Shown: positions 56,401 to 64,000 of the stretch, one piece after another
Layout of the letters: each line of letters begins with the position of its first letter
Position numbering within the stretch: the stretch's first letter is position 1
Assembly: GCA_032718475.1 (NCBI GenBank)
Contig: JAUCBJ010000306.1
Coordinates: 59,994 to 123,993, forward strand
From: Nemertoderma westbladi
Lineage: Eukaryota > Xenacoelomorpha > Nemertodermatida > Nemertodermatidae
Length of the DNA stretch: 64,000 nucleotides
Reading direction: 5' to 3'
Position numbers and translations under genes: made by a program
Notes under the pieces: model-generated
Databases searched by the model: none
The model's input: only the letters and a program-made list of their open reading frames with translations
Told to the model about the DNA's origin: nothing

Positions 56401-57865
56401 CCACTGGGTACCGCCCCACAGCCGCCATGGGGAGTCGGTTGGCCGCCTCGAACTTGTCGTCATCTCGAAGTGGGAGGAGGTCGTCGAGTCGCCCTCCGAA
56501 CCGGAGAAACAGTCCCTGGTTGAAGATGTTAGCGGCCGCACCGCTGTCCGGGAGGGAGTGACGAACCGTCCCCTTGAGGTTCCCGATCCCGGAGTCCGTC
56601 AGGCCCACCGCGATATAAGAGAGTTTGCAGGCTGTTTCCTGATGGTTGGCAACGCTGCTAATACTCTGGCAGTGGTACACTGTGGACACCCTCTTCTTGG
56701 TGGCGGATCGGGACCGGCACATCCGCTTGATATGCCCCGTCCTGCCACAGCCGTGGCACTTGACCCCCTTGGCGGGGCATTCCGAGCCCGCCTCATGGGG
56801 TTCCCGGCCGCAGTTGCCGCAACTGCGGCCGCTAGGGTTCCGCCACGCGGGGTCGGGTGATGAGTTCCGGGTGCTCATTGGGGAGCGGGAGATAGCGGGG
56901 TTGCGGGAGGCCGAGCGTTCGCGTTTGTACGCGGAGAGTTTGTTTACTGGTTTCCCGCTCGCGAGGATCGAGTCGTTCCGTTCGCTGGCTTCCACGCTCT
57001 GCGCGATCCTCACGCAGTCCTCGAGGGTCGGTTGAGGAAGAACCTTGAGGAGTTCCGTCCGGGTCTCTGAACATCGAAGACCCACTAGGATCTGGGTAAC
57101 GATCTGCCGGTCGCGGCAGTTCCCGCAGAGCTCCGCAGTGTCTGCGAGATCCTCCAGGGCCACCCGGAAGGAATCGAATCCCTCGGTCGCGCCTTGCCGG
57201 CGCTCGTGGAACTTGATCGCGTCGATCGCGATACTCCTCTTGGTGCGGAGGTGGCCCTGGAGTGCATCGAGGACCGTCTCTGTGGTTGTATCGTCCGCGT
57301 CGATGTCCACGTGCAGGGTGACGCGGATGGTCTCCTGTAGGCCGCTACCGAGGGCAGCAACGAGAGCGTAAACCTGCTCGGCTCGCGGGAACGTAGCGAC
57401 CTGTTGTCGGTGGGCGTGGACCCGCCACGCCTGTCTCCACCGGCGGAACATGGAGAACTCGACGTCCACGTCGATCTTCTCCATCGTCGAGATGTCGATT
57501 ACCCGGCGTCGGGGAACCGGGTTCGTGACGGCCCCCGCGTACGTGGGTTGGGTCGTCGGTAATTCCGGTGTGGCGGCCGCCGCCACGCCGGGTTGTAAAG
57601 CTGCGAGGAGTTTAGCGATGCGGTCGTCCGCGGCCGCCTGTTGTTGAAGTAGGCGGTCATCCGCAGCCTCCTGGCGACGGTTGGCGTCATCCTGCTGTTG
57701 CGCCAGCAGCTGAGCCATAGCAGTCTGCTGTTGGGCGAGGATTCGCGCGAGGTCGTCCATTCGGATAGGGGCGCGACTGCCGCCTCGGGCTTCTAGAGTT
57801 TCGTCGCCGTCGCTGCTGTCCGCCGTGGGCGGGGACGTGATCTTCCCTTTGGATTTAGGCGGCAT
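53417..57865 (-). CDS. Ty3/gypsy Gag-Pol polyprotein
   Basis: 1482 codons without interruption. The gag part (1 to ~340) has a Gln-rich coiled segment at ~40-90. Two zinc knuckles follow (C349/C352/H357/C363 and C370/C373/H378/C383). The protease active site is DSG (D440). The reverse transcriptase has its catalytic pair in VDDVLLY (D741-D742). RNase H contains LVTDASRLKGLGYALLQ. Integrase has the H-x3-H...C-x2-C zinc domain (HASHQ ... CSECLTG), a DRYSGWPE segment, RSDGGTPF and the Glu in NGHAES, so the catalytic triad looks complete. A basic C-terminus follows, and I see no chromodomain. The start codon is 29 bases after the 5' LTR. All enzymatic motifs are present, so this copy could be active. 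Many smaller frames on both strands are shadows of its high GC content. Confidence 0.93.
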   Translation of the reverse strand: MPPKSKGKITSPPTADSSDGDETLEARGGSRAPIRMDDLARILAQQQTAMAQLLAQQQDDANRRQEAADDRLLQQQAAADDRIAKLLAALQPGVAAAATPELPTTQPTYAGAVTNPVPRRRVIDISTMEKIDVDVEFSMFRRWRQAWRVHAHRQQVATFPRAEQVYALVAALGSGLQETIRVTLHVDIDADDTTTETVLDALQGHLRTKRSIAIDAIKFHERRQGATEGFDSFRVALEDLADTAELCGNCRDRQIVTQILVGLRCSETRTELLKVLPQPTLEDCVRIAQSVEASERNDSILASGKPVNKLSAYKRERSASRNPAISRSPMSTRNSSPDPAWRNPSGRSCGNCGREPHEAGSECPAKGVKCHGCGRTGHIKRMCRSRSATKKRVSTVYHCQSISSVANHQETACKLSYIAVGLTDSGIGNLKGTVRHSLPDSGAAANIFNQGLFLRFGGRLDDLLPLRDDDKFEAANRLPMAAVGRYPVEINYCGTTATTELVISPESDGLILSKKTIQDLDILPRTFPAPLHSRGTVASVAPSPAIRSRDNLLREFSDVFDNDSAPLPTMHGPPMRIQLKDGAKPFHVNGARPVPFAMRDEVKELLDKLERREVITRVEEPTEWAHPMTVAPKPNGGLRLCVDLRHLNSQVQRPYYPTPNPRTAVAGVSTTAKIFSVFDAASGYWQVPLDEDSQLLTTFATPWGRYCHTRSVMGLISSGDEFNRRGDDAIQGLPNLIKVVDDVLLYNDTMEEHMENIARFMERCRTYGITLHPGKVQFAQTEVRFAGYLVGASGIKADPEKLKAIAAFPRPGNITDLRSFLGLVEQLAPFSADIAAAMSPLRPLLSTKATFIWTVDHERAFEATKLALTSPPALVPFDTTRETRLVTDASRLKGLGYALLQLHGEDWKLVECGSRFTTETESRYAMVELELLAVVWAVQKCRMYLLGLPHFNLIVDHQPLVTIIDKYTVDATDNTRLQRLKTKLAPYQFTTTWTKGKDHAIADALSRAPVNDPTPDDIVDDGEMATYIRAVTRQTAADITGSDSAHLADPVLDELARLARDDPDYKALLAAIEAGFPESTRTNPAVNIFWSVRDQLTTDGDLALLGHRIVVPTASRKSTLTRLHASHQGVEKTLRRARQCVYWPGITNDVRTTVGACSECLTGRSSQTKESFQSEPPPTRPFEDISGDFFSLGAKHFLAAADRYSGWPEVYSFSAPPTADRTITALRDWFIRYGVPTRFRSDGGTPFTAAATTKFLKEWGVTPVTSSPEYPQSNGHAESAVKALKSLLVKTGGSTTSEVFLEGLLELRNSPRESGSSPADIVFGHPMRTRVPAHHTAFARTIQETRTELDRVAPAIKSARTTQYNRGAKDLEPLTIGTRVRVQHPTTKRWDRAGTVVETGSHRKYTVRMPSGRTLVRNRRLLIPDTAHQATPMGPPPPDAAPTGPTPTKKLRWREPLVETQTFDKLSVSRYPKRTRQQPDRL

Positions 57866-57880
57866 GGGCCCAAATTATCC

Positions 57881-57894
57881 TACACACTGCGCCA
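57881..57894 (-). other. Primer-binding site of the Ty3/gypsy element
   Basis: TGGCGCAGTGTGTA on the minus strand, directly after the 5' LTR's final CA. It begins with the TGG expected for pairing with a tRNA CCA end. I cannot name the tRNA. Confidence 0.7.
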
Positions 57895-58143
57895 TGTGGG
57901 CGTATCTACTATTGCTGCGAGGCAGCAGATGAATAAAACCTTTATCTATAGCAGATACTGTCAGATAGATATGTATAATAGGGTCCTCCGGGGACCGGTC
58001 ACGGCATGTAACAAGTAGCCTAGATAAAAGAATATGTACTGCAGTGCTCTGACTAACACCGACATACTGACTGTCCAACACCGGTAGGTCTCTCCCCCCT
58101 CGTCCCAGGGTGTCCGTGGGGCGAGCCATATATTATCACCACA
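57895..58143 (-). repeat. 5' LTR of the Ty3/gypsy element
   Basis: 249 bp, near-identical partner of 53109-53357; on the minus strand it precedes the primer-binding site and the gag-pol start. Confidence 0.9.
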
Positions 58144-58964
58144 CCCTCTGAGGTTACTTATAAGAGAGAAGATCTTAAGATAGACAGACAAATTAAAAAC
58201 TGAAAAACCAACAAACAGCAACAAGGTTGAGAAAGCTAAGGAAGATCTTAAAGTGGCCTACAACATAGCCAGGAGAAGTACATACAGTTAAAAATTAACA
58301 AAATTACAACTGCTCACATCCAGCAACAATCATGACTTACCTGGCAAACTGTAAATGAAACTGGGCGAAAACTGGGCATTGTTGTAGATTAGAGAGTCCT
58401 TCGATGTAGTAGTAACGCAAGTTGCCGAAGGTTTTTAATGTGAGCGATAACTGAGTTTATTTAATATTTTGATACTTGAGAGTGAGGAAAATGTGGTGAG
58501 CAGCCCCTTAAATACCTTCTCAGGAAGCGATCTGATTGGGTAGCTAAGGAGACTGCTTAGTGGCCAGCTAGTTACTTTTTGATCCAAAAGGTGAGTATAG
58601 ATAAACTGTTAGGAGTAATCTGTTGAAGTAACTGGTAATTTTGCCGACAAACTTGCGATTATTTACTCTCATCTTCTATTTTGATCGGTCAAAATAGGAC
58701 AATAAATAATTGACAGAAAATAATTATATAAAAAAAAAATCAAATAGTAGGATAACTTTAAATTAATTCATGCAGACACTCAAATAATTAAGTAAATAAT
58801 ATACAATAAGATAGTTGGTGCAAAGAAAGCCAAGTTAATTAATAATTAATATGAAATATTATAAGTAATATAAGCGATGAAATTCGCAACATTAATTATT
58901 TAATTAATGCAAATCAAATTAACACAGAAAGTAGTTCTTAGAGTTCAGGTCAGTGGGCTCAGGT
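58144..58964. other. AT-rich segment, possible 5' end of the zinc-finger gene
   Basis: Mostly AT-rich, non-coding sequence. The only gene-like signal is a minus-strand donor (TTGCCAG|GTAAGTCATG, junction at 58340/58341) preceded by a short open frame. Confidence 0.4.
58341..58379 (-). CDS. Candidate first exon upstream of the zinc-finger exons
   Basis: On the minus strand ATG (58377-58379) opens a 13-codon frame that ends exactly at a consensus donor, CCAG|GTAAGT. That frame is phase 0, while exon A needs phase 1. In the phase-1 frame the same sequence would read ...SFIYSLP and join exon A in frame, but it shows no ATG. So it may be a 5' UTR exon, an exon of this gene in the other frame, or part of another gene. 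Confidence 0.3.
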
Positions 58965-59990
58965 GAGTCTATTTCGTTGGCTGGGAACTAGTCCAGCAAG
59001 GGGGCGCGAGGATACGAGGAGATTGACCTGGATGTCCACGGTGCGATCTCCAGGGTGGACCCGAACAACATTCCACAGGGGCCAGCTGGAACGCAGCTGT
59101 CCTAACCTAACCTTTGGTATAGGAAGCAGCTTATTACGGCAAGATTGAAGTGTGGGCAGTTACGCTGAGGTCCAGTATCTCCAGATTGCTTCAGTAGCTG
59201 CCACAGAATGGCGCCAGCCACTCCTCAACTTCTTAGCAGAGCGATGGGATGAGAACGACAGAGATTTGGGGTAGTCTTTAGGAGAAGAGATTTGGGGTAG
59301 TCTTTAGGAGAGAGGAGGGCCAATTGCGCGAGAGCTGGTGGAAAGCCACAACAGAAAGTGCGTGGGAGTTAAGGGTTCACTGTGGTCATCAGGGAATTGT
59401 ATGAGGGGCCGATGATTTGCTGATTCTTCAACCTCGGCCAGCACAATTTGCAGCTTGTCGTCGGTGAGTGCAGCAAGCCACAGACTATTGCAGAGGCCTT
59501 GTTTTACAACCCCGACCATTCTTTCCAAGAACCCACCATGCCATTGGCGTGTACAGGCATGAAGCGCCTTTCAGTTCCAGCCAGTACCTTAGTAAGCAGT
59601 TTGAAGGTGACAGTGTTGTCCAAGAAGAACACCTCAGGTATACCCCATCTAGCCATGAAATGAGGCATTGCTTTATGGGTGTTTTCGGCGTCCATCCGGG
59701 AGGTCAGTTCGGGGTGTAGGGTGTGGGTAGACTCACAGATAAGGAGAATAATGTAGTGCTTCTCCAACATCATTCATAAGTCCGCATGAATAGTCCAACC
59801 CTGTGGACTGAAAGGGCACAACCCCCGGCCTTACTCTGAAGTCAGGAAGTGCCCCCTCTGGGGTGCAGAAGTGGCAGGCATTGTAGCGGTGGCGATGGGC
59901 ACATTTGTGCATTGTCTCCTTGCAGATCGAATGCAGCAGATAGGATTCACTGGGAAGAGATATTCATCTGGTGGGGTAATACATTATACA
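58965..59990 (-). pseudogene. Relic of a BEL/Pao integrase
   Basis: On the minus strand, in order: a degraded HHCC zinc region (MHKCAHRHRYNACHFC, ~59880-59930), integrase core pieces with frame changes (RWGIPEVFFLDN; HANGMVGSWKEW; then ERMVGVVKQGL and NHRPLIQFPDDHSEPLTPTHFL), and a DUF5641-like tail (SSWPLWNVVRVHPGD, ~59020-59090). Several frameshifts. It belongs to a different BEL copy from the one at 1-16074. A 26-bp tandem duplication (59260-59311) interrupts it. Confidence 0.7.
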
Positions 59991-60350
59991 AACTTACAGT
60001 TGATGTTTGATTACTGTCTGGGTTAGAGTGAGATAGAAATAAATTTGCTTGGCAAGTAATATACTTCTCTGCAGTTTGGGCCTATCCATTCAATAAATAG
60101 TAGTAGCTTACTAGGCCACATGAGTACCAGCAGCTGGTGTTTCTATCATTGAGTTGATGGCAATTTTTGTGTTTTCATTTTCACGCACTCAGGGCAATGG
60201 TTTGAGGGGCAGGTTCGTTTAAAGCCAGCTTGCTGGCTTTCTAGTTAATAATTATAATTCATAAAAATATAATACAGTAGCTAACGGTATTAATAATCTG
60301 GAAAACGTTATACTGAATATCGAACACAACAAATCGGAGAGGTAAAAGTT
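59991..60350 (+). other. Intergenic region upstream of the Ly6-like gene
   Basis: AT-rich. No clear core promoter; the last 100 bases contain ATAATACAG- and TTATACTG-type sequence but no certain TATA box. Confidence 0.4.
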
Positions 60351-61004
60351 ATGTATATCGAATATGTGAAAATGCTACTTTTAGCTGTTTATATAGTTAC
60401 AGAGATAGTTATGGATGTGTCGGCTGTATCATGTATGCACCAACACACTATGGTTACTTATAAGACAGCTCTGCCGGAAGTGTTCCCGGATAGCGGTGGG
60501 TGGCTAGAAGAAAATCCAGGTTACAATGAAGCAGATTGCTCAACATGCTATCTGCATTATAATCAAATGCCAGGTATGGTCTCTATGAATAACGAAGTTT
60601 TCAAAGTTTTGATGTATACAAGGTCAGAACTCTGCATGCGTGATGGCTGCAAGGATACCGATGAAGATGAATGCAGAAAGAAGGTTGGAGACGGGTTCGA
60701 GACAGTTAATTCAGAGTACAACATCGAGATAACACATCCGAGTTGCATGGTAATCTGCTGCAACGGAACAGAAGTCTGCAACAAAGTAGTAGACCCTGTG
60801 TGGGAACACGACTATCTGTTCCCCAATGGAACCGTGGATTGGAATGATCCCTTGTTTGATCCGGTAATAACCGAACCAGAAACAACAGAGATAGAACCAT
60901 CGACAACCACTGAAATATTCACGACAGCTAGTTTGGCGAATCACCTCACTGGAGCTGTTGCTTATATTCTGTTGGCAGTAACAATTACTATTGACTTCTA
61001 CTGA
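60351..61004 (+). CDS. Ly6/uPAR-type (three-finger) GPI-anchored protein, single exon
   Basis: 217 codons. A hydrophobic N-terminus (residues ~5-27) looks like a signal peptide. The mature region has ten cysteines, beginning at C28 and closing with the family signature C136-C137-N-G-T-E-V-C142-N. It is followed by an acidic part, a Thr/Glu-rich stalk (~175-195) and a hydrophobic C-terminal tail (~197-215), as expected for a GPI attachment signal. Two N-glycosylation sites are visible (CNGT, PNGT). The protein should sit on the outer cell surface; Ly6 family members act as receptor modulators or in junctions, but the role of this one cannot be read from sequence. The absence of introns is unusual for animal Ly6 genes, so retroposition is possible, or upstream non-coding exons are not visible. 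A second in-frame Met at residue 8 is an alternative start. Confidence 0.8.
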   Translation: MYIEYVKMLLLAVYIVTEIVMDVSAVSCMHQHTMVTYKTALPEVFPDSGGWLEENPGYNEADCSTCYLHYNQMPGMVSMNNEVFKVLMYTRSELCMRDGCKDTDEDECRKKVGDGFETVNSEYNIEITHPSCMVICCNGTEVCNKVVDPVWEHDYLFPNGTVDWNDPLFDPVITEPETTEIEPSTTTEIFTTASLANHLTGAVAYILLAVTITIDFY

Positions 61005-62367
61005 TATCCAATAACTTTAGTAGTGTGGCTCGCCTTTTAAAAGTGAACATCTTTAAATTCACACAGTTCGAACATGTATTGTTATTCCCTCTGTTAATCT
61101 GAACAATCACTGAAACTATTCTGCGTTGTCCTTACCACATGAAAACTATGATATATATACGACCGCACTATAGAATAACTCAGTATGCCTGTTTCCTTAA
61201 AAGTGCAAACCTAAGAGCCATGACCAATCGTTATAACACTGTGTGTGTGTATGTGTGTATAAATAGTTATCAATATTATTCAAGAAATATAATCTCGTGT
61301 TCATTCATTCTATAACTATTGGTGATATTTGTAGTTATTAGTTACTACTACTGTGTTATCGTTTTTGTTACAGTTATTTAAGTTTAAAGTTATGATTTAA
61401 ATCTATTCAGAATCAATGTGTTTTATAATCGCTGGGAAATCAAACTACTCATTATACAAACAATATAAATTGATGATTTAATTAACATGTATGACAGCAT
61501 CATGTAATTCCGATATAAAGATGTTAAAGCGCGGACGTTTACTTCATAAATATGATACCAATTGCCCCACATTGGGGAGTAAGGAAAAAAAATTAGGTAA
61601 CATTTAACACTAGAAGGGCCAGATTTGACTACCCCTAGAAAGGTCTAGTGTTTCAATTTTGACACACGCTAATATTCAGTTTAAATTTACCACAATTGTC
61701 TGTCTATTCGATCCATATTATTCACAAAATGGCTCCCATACCTCAGCAGCTCAGTTGAGTCTAATATGATTATAACAACACCTTTGCAGTATAGCATGAT
61801 CGTTAATGCTATATATAGCCCAATGTAGCATGTTGGCTATACATACTAGTCTATCATCACGAAACCTATATAATTGCTGTTGTTGGTGGATCGAGAATGG
61901 GACAATGCGGTGAGGGTAGTGGTTACCTGGCGCCTGATGATGGGGGCTCACCATCGGTGTCAGATGCGGAGATGCATCGTTGATAATGGCGGTGGGCATG
62001 GCATGACGTGGAATAAGGAAACAGTCAGACTGAAGGACGCGATAGGCATGACACTGGAGCTGGTTACCCACCAATTTCCTGATGGAATACCAGGTACCGT
62101 GTTCAGTAGCGCTGACGATATAACGGTGGTGTCTCGCCGAAGCCGGGAGAGTCGGAATATAAGTAGGCTAAAGTCGCCGACATTGAGGGAAGTGGGATGG
62201 TAGGACGGTGTGCCTTGGACTGAGCGACATTGTCACTTTATTTCAATATGACAACAAACATTGACATCAATCAAGGGAAATCAAGTCAAGGCTAGTGACT
62301 GACAACGTATTGAGGACTGATGAAGAGGATTTAGTAATTAGTATAGTTTAATGAGAATGAGTACTGG
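61005..62367. other. Region after the Ly6-like gene
   Basis: Probable 3' UTR, then intergenic sequence. It contains a short TGTGTG run (61240-61260) and an inverted-repeat piece (AACACTAGA ... TCTAGTGTT, ~61606-61655) of the kind found at DNA-transposon ends. The 109- and 107-codon frames on opposite strands at 61.75-62.2 kb show no family features and I do not call them genes. Confidence 0.4.
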
Positions 62368-62710
62368 TTAGATTGAATTAAGGTAGTGAAGCCTCAATGC
62401 CTTTGAGAAAGCTTGCTTAGATTTTCTATTTTTTACCAAGCTTGTTGGAGTATTGTTCCAAATGGAGGGGCCCAGAAAGCTCATGGATCGTTGTGAGGAA
62501 GTCAGTCGTACTAGCGGTAGATTGTATTTTCCTTGCGTAGCAGAGCGAGTCATTTCTAATTGAGTAGAGAAGATCTTTTTTGAAAAAAGAGAGCTAGTGA
62601 GTGTGGTAGGTTGTTGTTGTGGGCATCTTACATGAATGAAGCGACTTGTTGGTTAAATGATAGATCTAGTGGAAGGATTCCTAAAGATTTGTATAGAGGT
62701 TTGTTTAGAT
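62368..62710 (-). pseudogene. Non-LTR retrotransposon RT C-terminal relic
   Basis: The minus strand reads LYKSLGILPLDLSFNQQV in one frame, then TRSATQGKYNLPLVRL, then SFLGPSIWNNTP, and ends SKALRLHYLNSI and stop. This order is typical of the C-terminal end of CR1/L2-like non-LTR RT proteins. A frameshift separates the first block. It is a 5'-truncated copy. Confidence 0.6.
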
Positions 62711-64000
62711 GAGACCTGTGAGTGGCTAAAAGTTATACAGCGTATGAATTTATAAATTTTTATTCTTAGTGGTTTTAGGGTAGTTATATGTGTCCCGCAC
62801 TATAAAAGTTGTCTGTAGTGTAAGTAGAGCTGTCGATTCTCAGGGGAACTATATGACGTAACTTATAGAATAGTCCAGTAGTTCGAGAAATTTTTTTTAA
62901 ACCTGTATTTATATCGGGTTACTGTGCCGGATGGCCGCTAACTAGAATGACCGCTGGCTATAAATAAATACAACAGTCCGATAGTCGGCTTGGTCCGACT
63001 ATCCTGAGGCCCAATAACTGGGAACGATATTCCAACAGTCAGACGCGGGGTCTGCAGTCTAATAGTCAGCCCCTGAGTCTGAATGTCCTATCGGCGGATT
63101 GGTAAAGGATGGCAATTGCTAAGGGTGAAGTATGGATAAAGACGCGCTAGCTACGGGGACTGTCAGGCTGAGGCTACTGACTCCATCTAATATGAAAAAG
63201 CTCCTGTAAACTATTGTGGTCTCGGGTCGTATAATATAATGACAGACAAGGCACGAATACAGAAATAGAAATATACCATATGGTATATTCCACCCACATG
63301 CGAACTCACAGATAAAGTTCGTGTCTGAAAAAATGTCAGACACACACAGCCTGACAGCACATCCAACCACTGCTGCACTAGGCAAACAGAAGCCAGTCAG
63401 TTGGACCTACGGGTAAATAGGCCCTTAGCTTAACCCTATTAGTACCGGGCTATAAAATGCTGTACAAATACTGGGGGGGGGGGGGGGTCATATTGACCCC
63501 TCCCTCTAAAATCTACAAATATTAACGAAAACGTCTGATTTTTTGTTTGTACGTAGGTATCACTAGTCTGGATCCGACCGAAAAAAAAAATTTTCGAAAA
63601 AATGTACTGGGGAGGTAATATTGCAGCACCAAAATTACAAGTAGTGCACAATTTTCACAAAATTTGAAAGTTACATTTTTCGGCTAATTGTTTTTCAATA
63701 CAGGTTTTCTGGAGCGCAAAATACATTGGAAAATATTTAAAAATGATAAGATTACCATAAATGGCTGTTTAGTCCTCTATGCGTAGGAAAAAAATGAAAA
63801 AAACAAGTAACCAGCACTTTTCAGTTAGAACACAAAATTTTCAATTCACTTATACGATGCTATAAATGCACATTTTCAGGTTTTCTTGGGCGCTGATTCT
63901 AATGGAATACATTTCAAATATGCCAGATCATTGCTACTTGTATTTTTCGGCGTAATTTGGCAAATTTTGGTGCTAGCACTAAATTTCGTACCCATAACCA
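62711..64000. other. Intergenic sequence with small inverted repeats
   Basis: No gene recognised. Present: a hairpin GATAGTCGG/CCGACTATC (62980-63003), a perfect 20-bp palindrome (63270-63289, centred on CATATG), a G15 run (63473-63487), and two diverged copies of a TTTTCAGGTTTTC(T)...GCGC...AATACATT segment (~63700-63735 and ~63875-63915), perhaps an old mobile element. Confidence 0.4.

Larger units (their letters stand above)
53109..58143 (-). mobile_element. Apparently intact Ty3/gypsy LTR retrotransposon
   Basis: 5035 bp with two 249-bp LTRs (53109-53357 and 57895-58143) that both read TGTGGTG...CCCACA on the minus strand and differ at one base that I could find. One uninterrupted gag-pol frame fills the interior. 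A primer-binding-type TGGCGCAGTGTGTA follows the 5' LTR directly, and a short purine tract (GTAAGGGGG) precedes the 3' LTR. The near-identical LTRs and intact frame suggest a recent insertion. The interior is much richer in GC than the surroundings. I see no target-site duplication (left flank ...CCAAAA, right flank CCCTCT...), so the ends may have recombined or been trimmed. Confidence 0.92.

Noticed and set aside
53417-57690. Numerous 60-190 codon frames overlapping the Ty3/gypsy gag-pol
   Set aside because: Shadows caused by GC-rich sequence in alternative frames; none shows domain features.
61606-61655. piggyBac-like terminal repeat
   Set aside because: Only a short inverted repeat with a TTTAAC edge; no partner end or transposase found nearby.
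61751-62203. 107- and 109-codon frames on opposite strands
   Set aside because: They overlap each other, lack recognisable features, and fit chance in this composition.

Overview
The window is nuclear DNA from an animal, most likely an AT-rich invertebrate. The evidence is a BEL/Pao LTR retroelement (a lineage known only from animals), a Ty3/gypsy element, a Ly6-type GPI-anchored protein, and a C2H2 zinc-finger gene with spliceosomal introns. I cannot name the species. About half of the window is tandem repeat.

Layout. (1) 1-16074: a very large BEL/Pao-like element on the + strand. Its U5-side LTR sequence is at 1-654 and again at 15421-16074. It carries a truncated gag-like ORF, a protease/RT/RNase H ORF, the 3' part of an integrase, and an intact 1235-residue third ORF of unknown function with three CCHC zinc knuckles. 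An 18-bp palindrome recurs eight times through its body. (2) 16075-58.4 kb: a minus-strand host gene. I join six exons by splice sites and matching phases: A 52823-52900, B 52652-52729, C 28403-28569, D 24799-24880, E 19608-19776, F 19381-19493. The product has four C2H2 fingers, then a Lys-rich and a Pro/Glu-rich tail. Four tandem arrays fill its introns: 24-bp units (28.8-52.65 kb), 22-bp units (25.8-27.9 kb), 35-bp units (19.9-24.8 kb) and 39/40-bp units (16.1-19.4 kb). Three of them start exactly at an exon's 5' splice site, and every unit repeats that splice site. (3) 53109-58143: an apparently intact, GC-rich Ty3/gypsy element on the minus strand, with 249-bp LTRs, inside the 5' part of the same gene. 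(4) 58.2-64 kb: a BEL integrase relic, an intact single-exon Ly6-like gene at 60351-61004, and a non-LTR retrotransposon tail.

The most unusual feature is the set of splice-donor-bearing intronic arrays, above all the 24-kb array. It shows about 995 copies of GTAAGTAT on the transcribed strand, with the GTAAGT core almost unchanged while the rest of the unit varies. The second is the dispersed palindrome in the giant BEL element, whose flanking arms differ between copies yet stay complementary within each copy. The 6.8-7 kilo-residue open frames on both strands of the 24-bp array are by-products of a stop-free unit whose length is divisible by three; I do not annotate them as genes.
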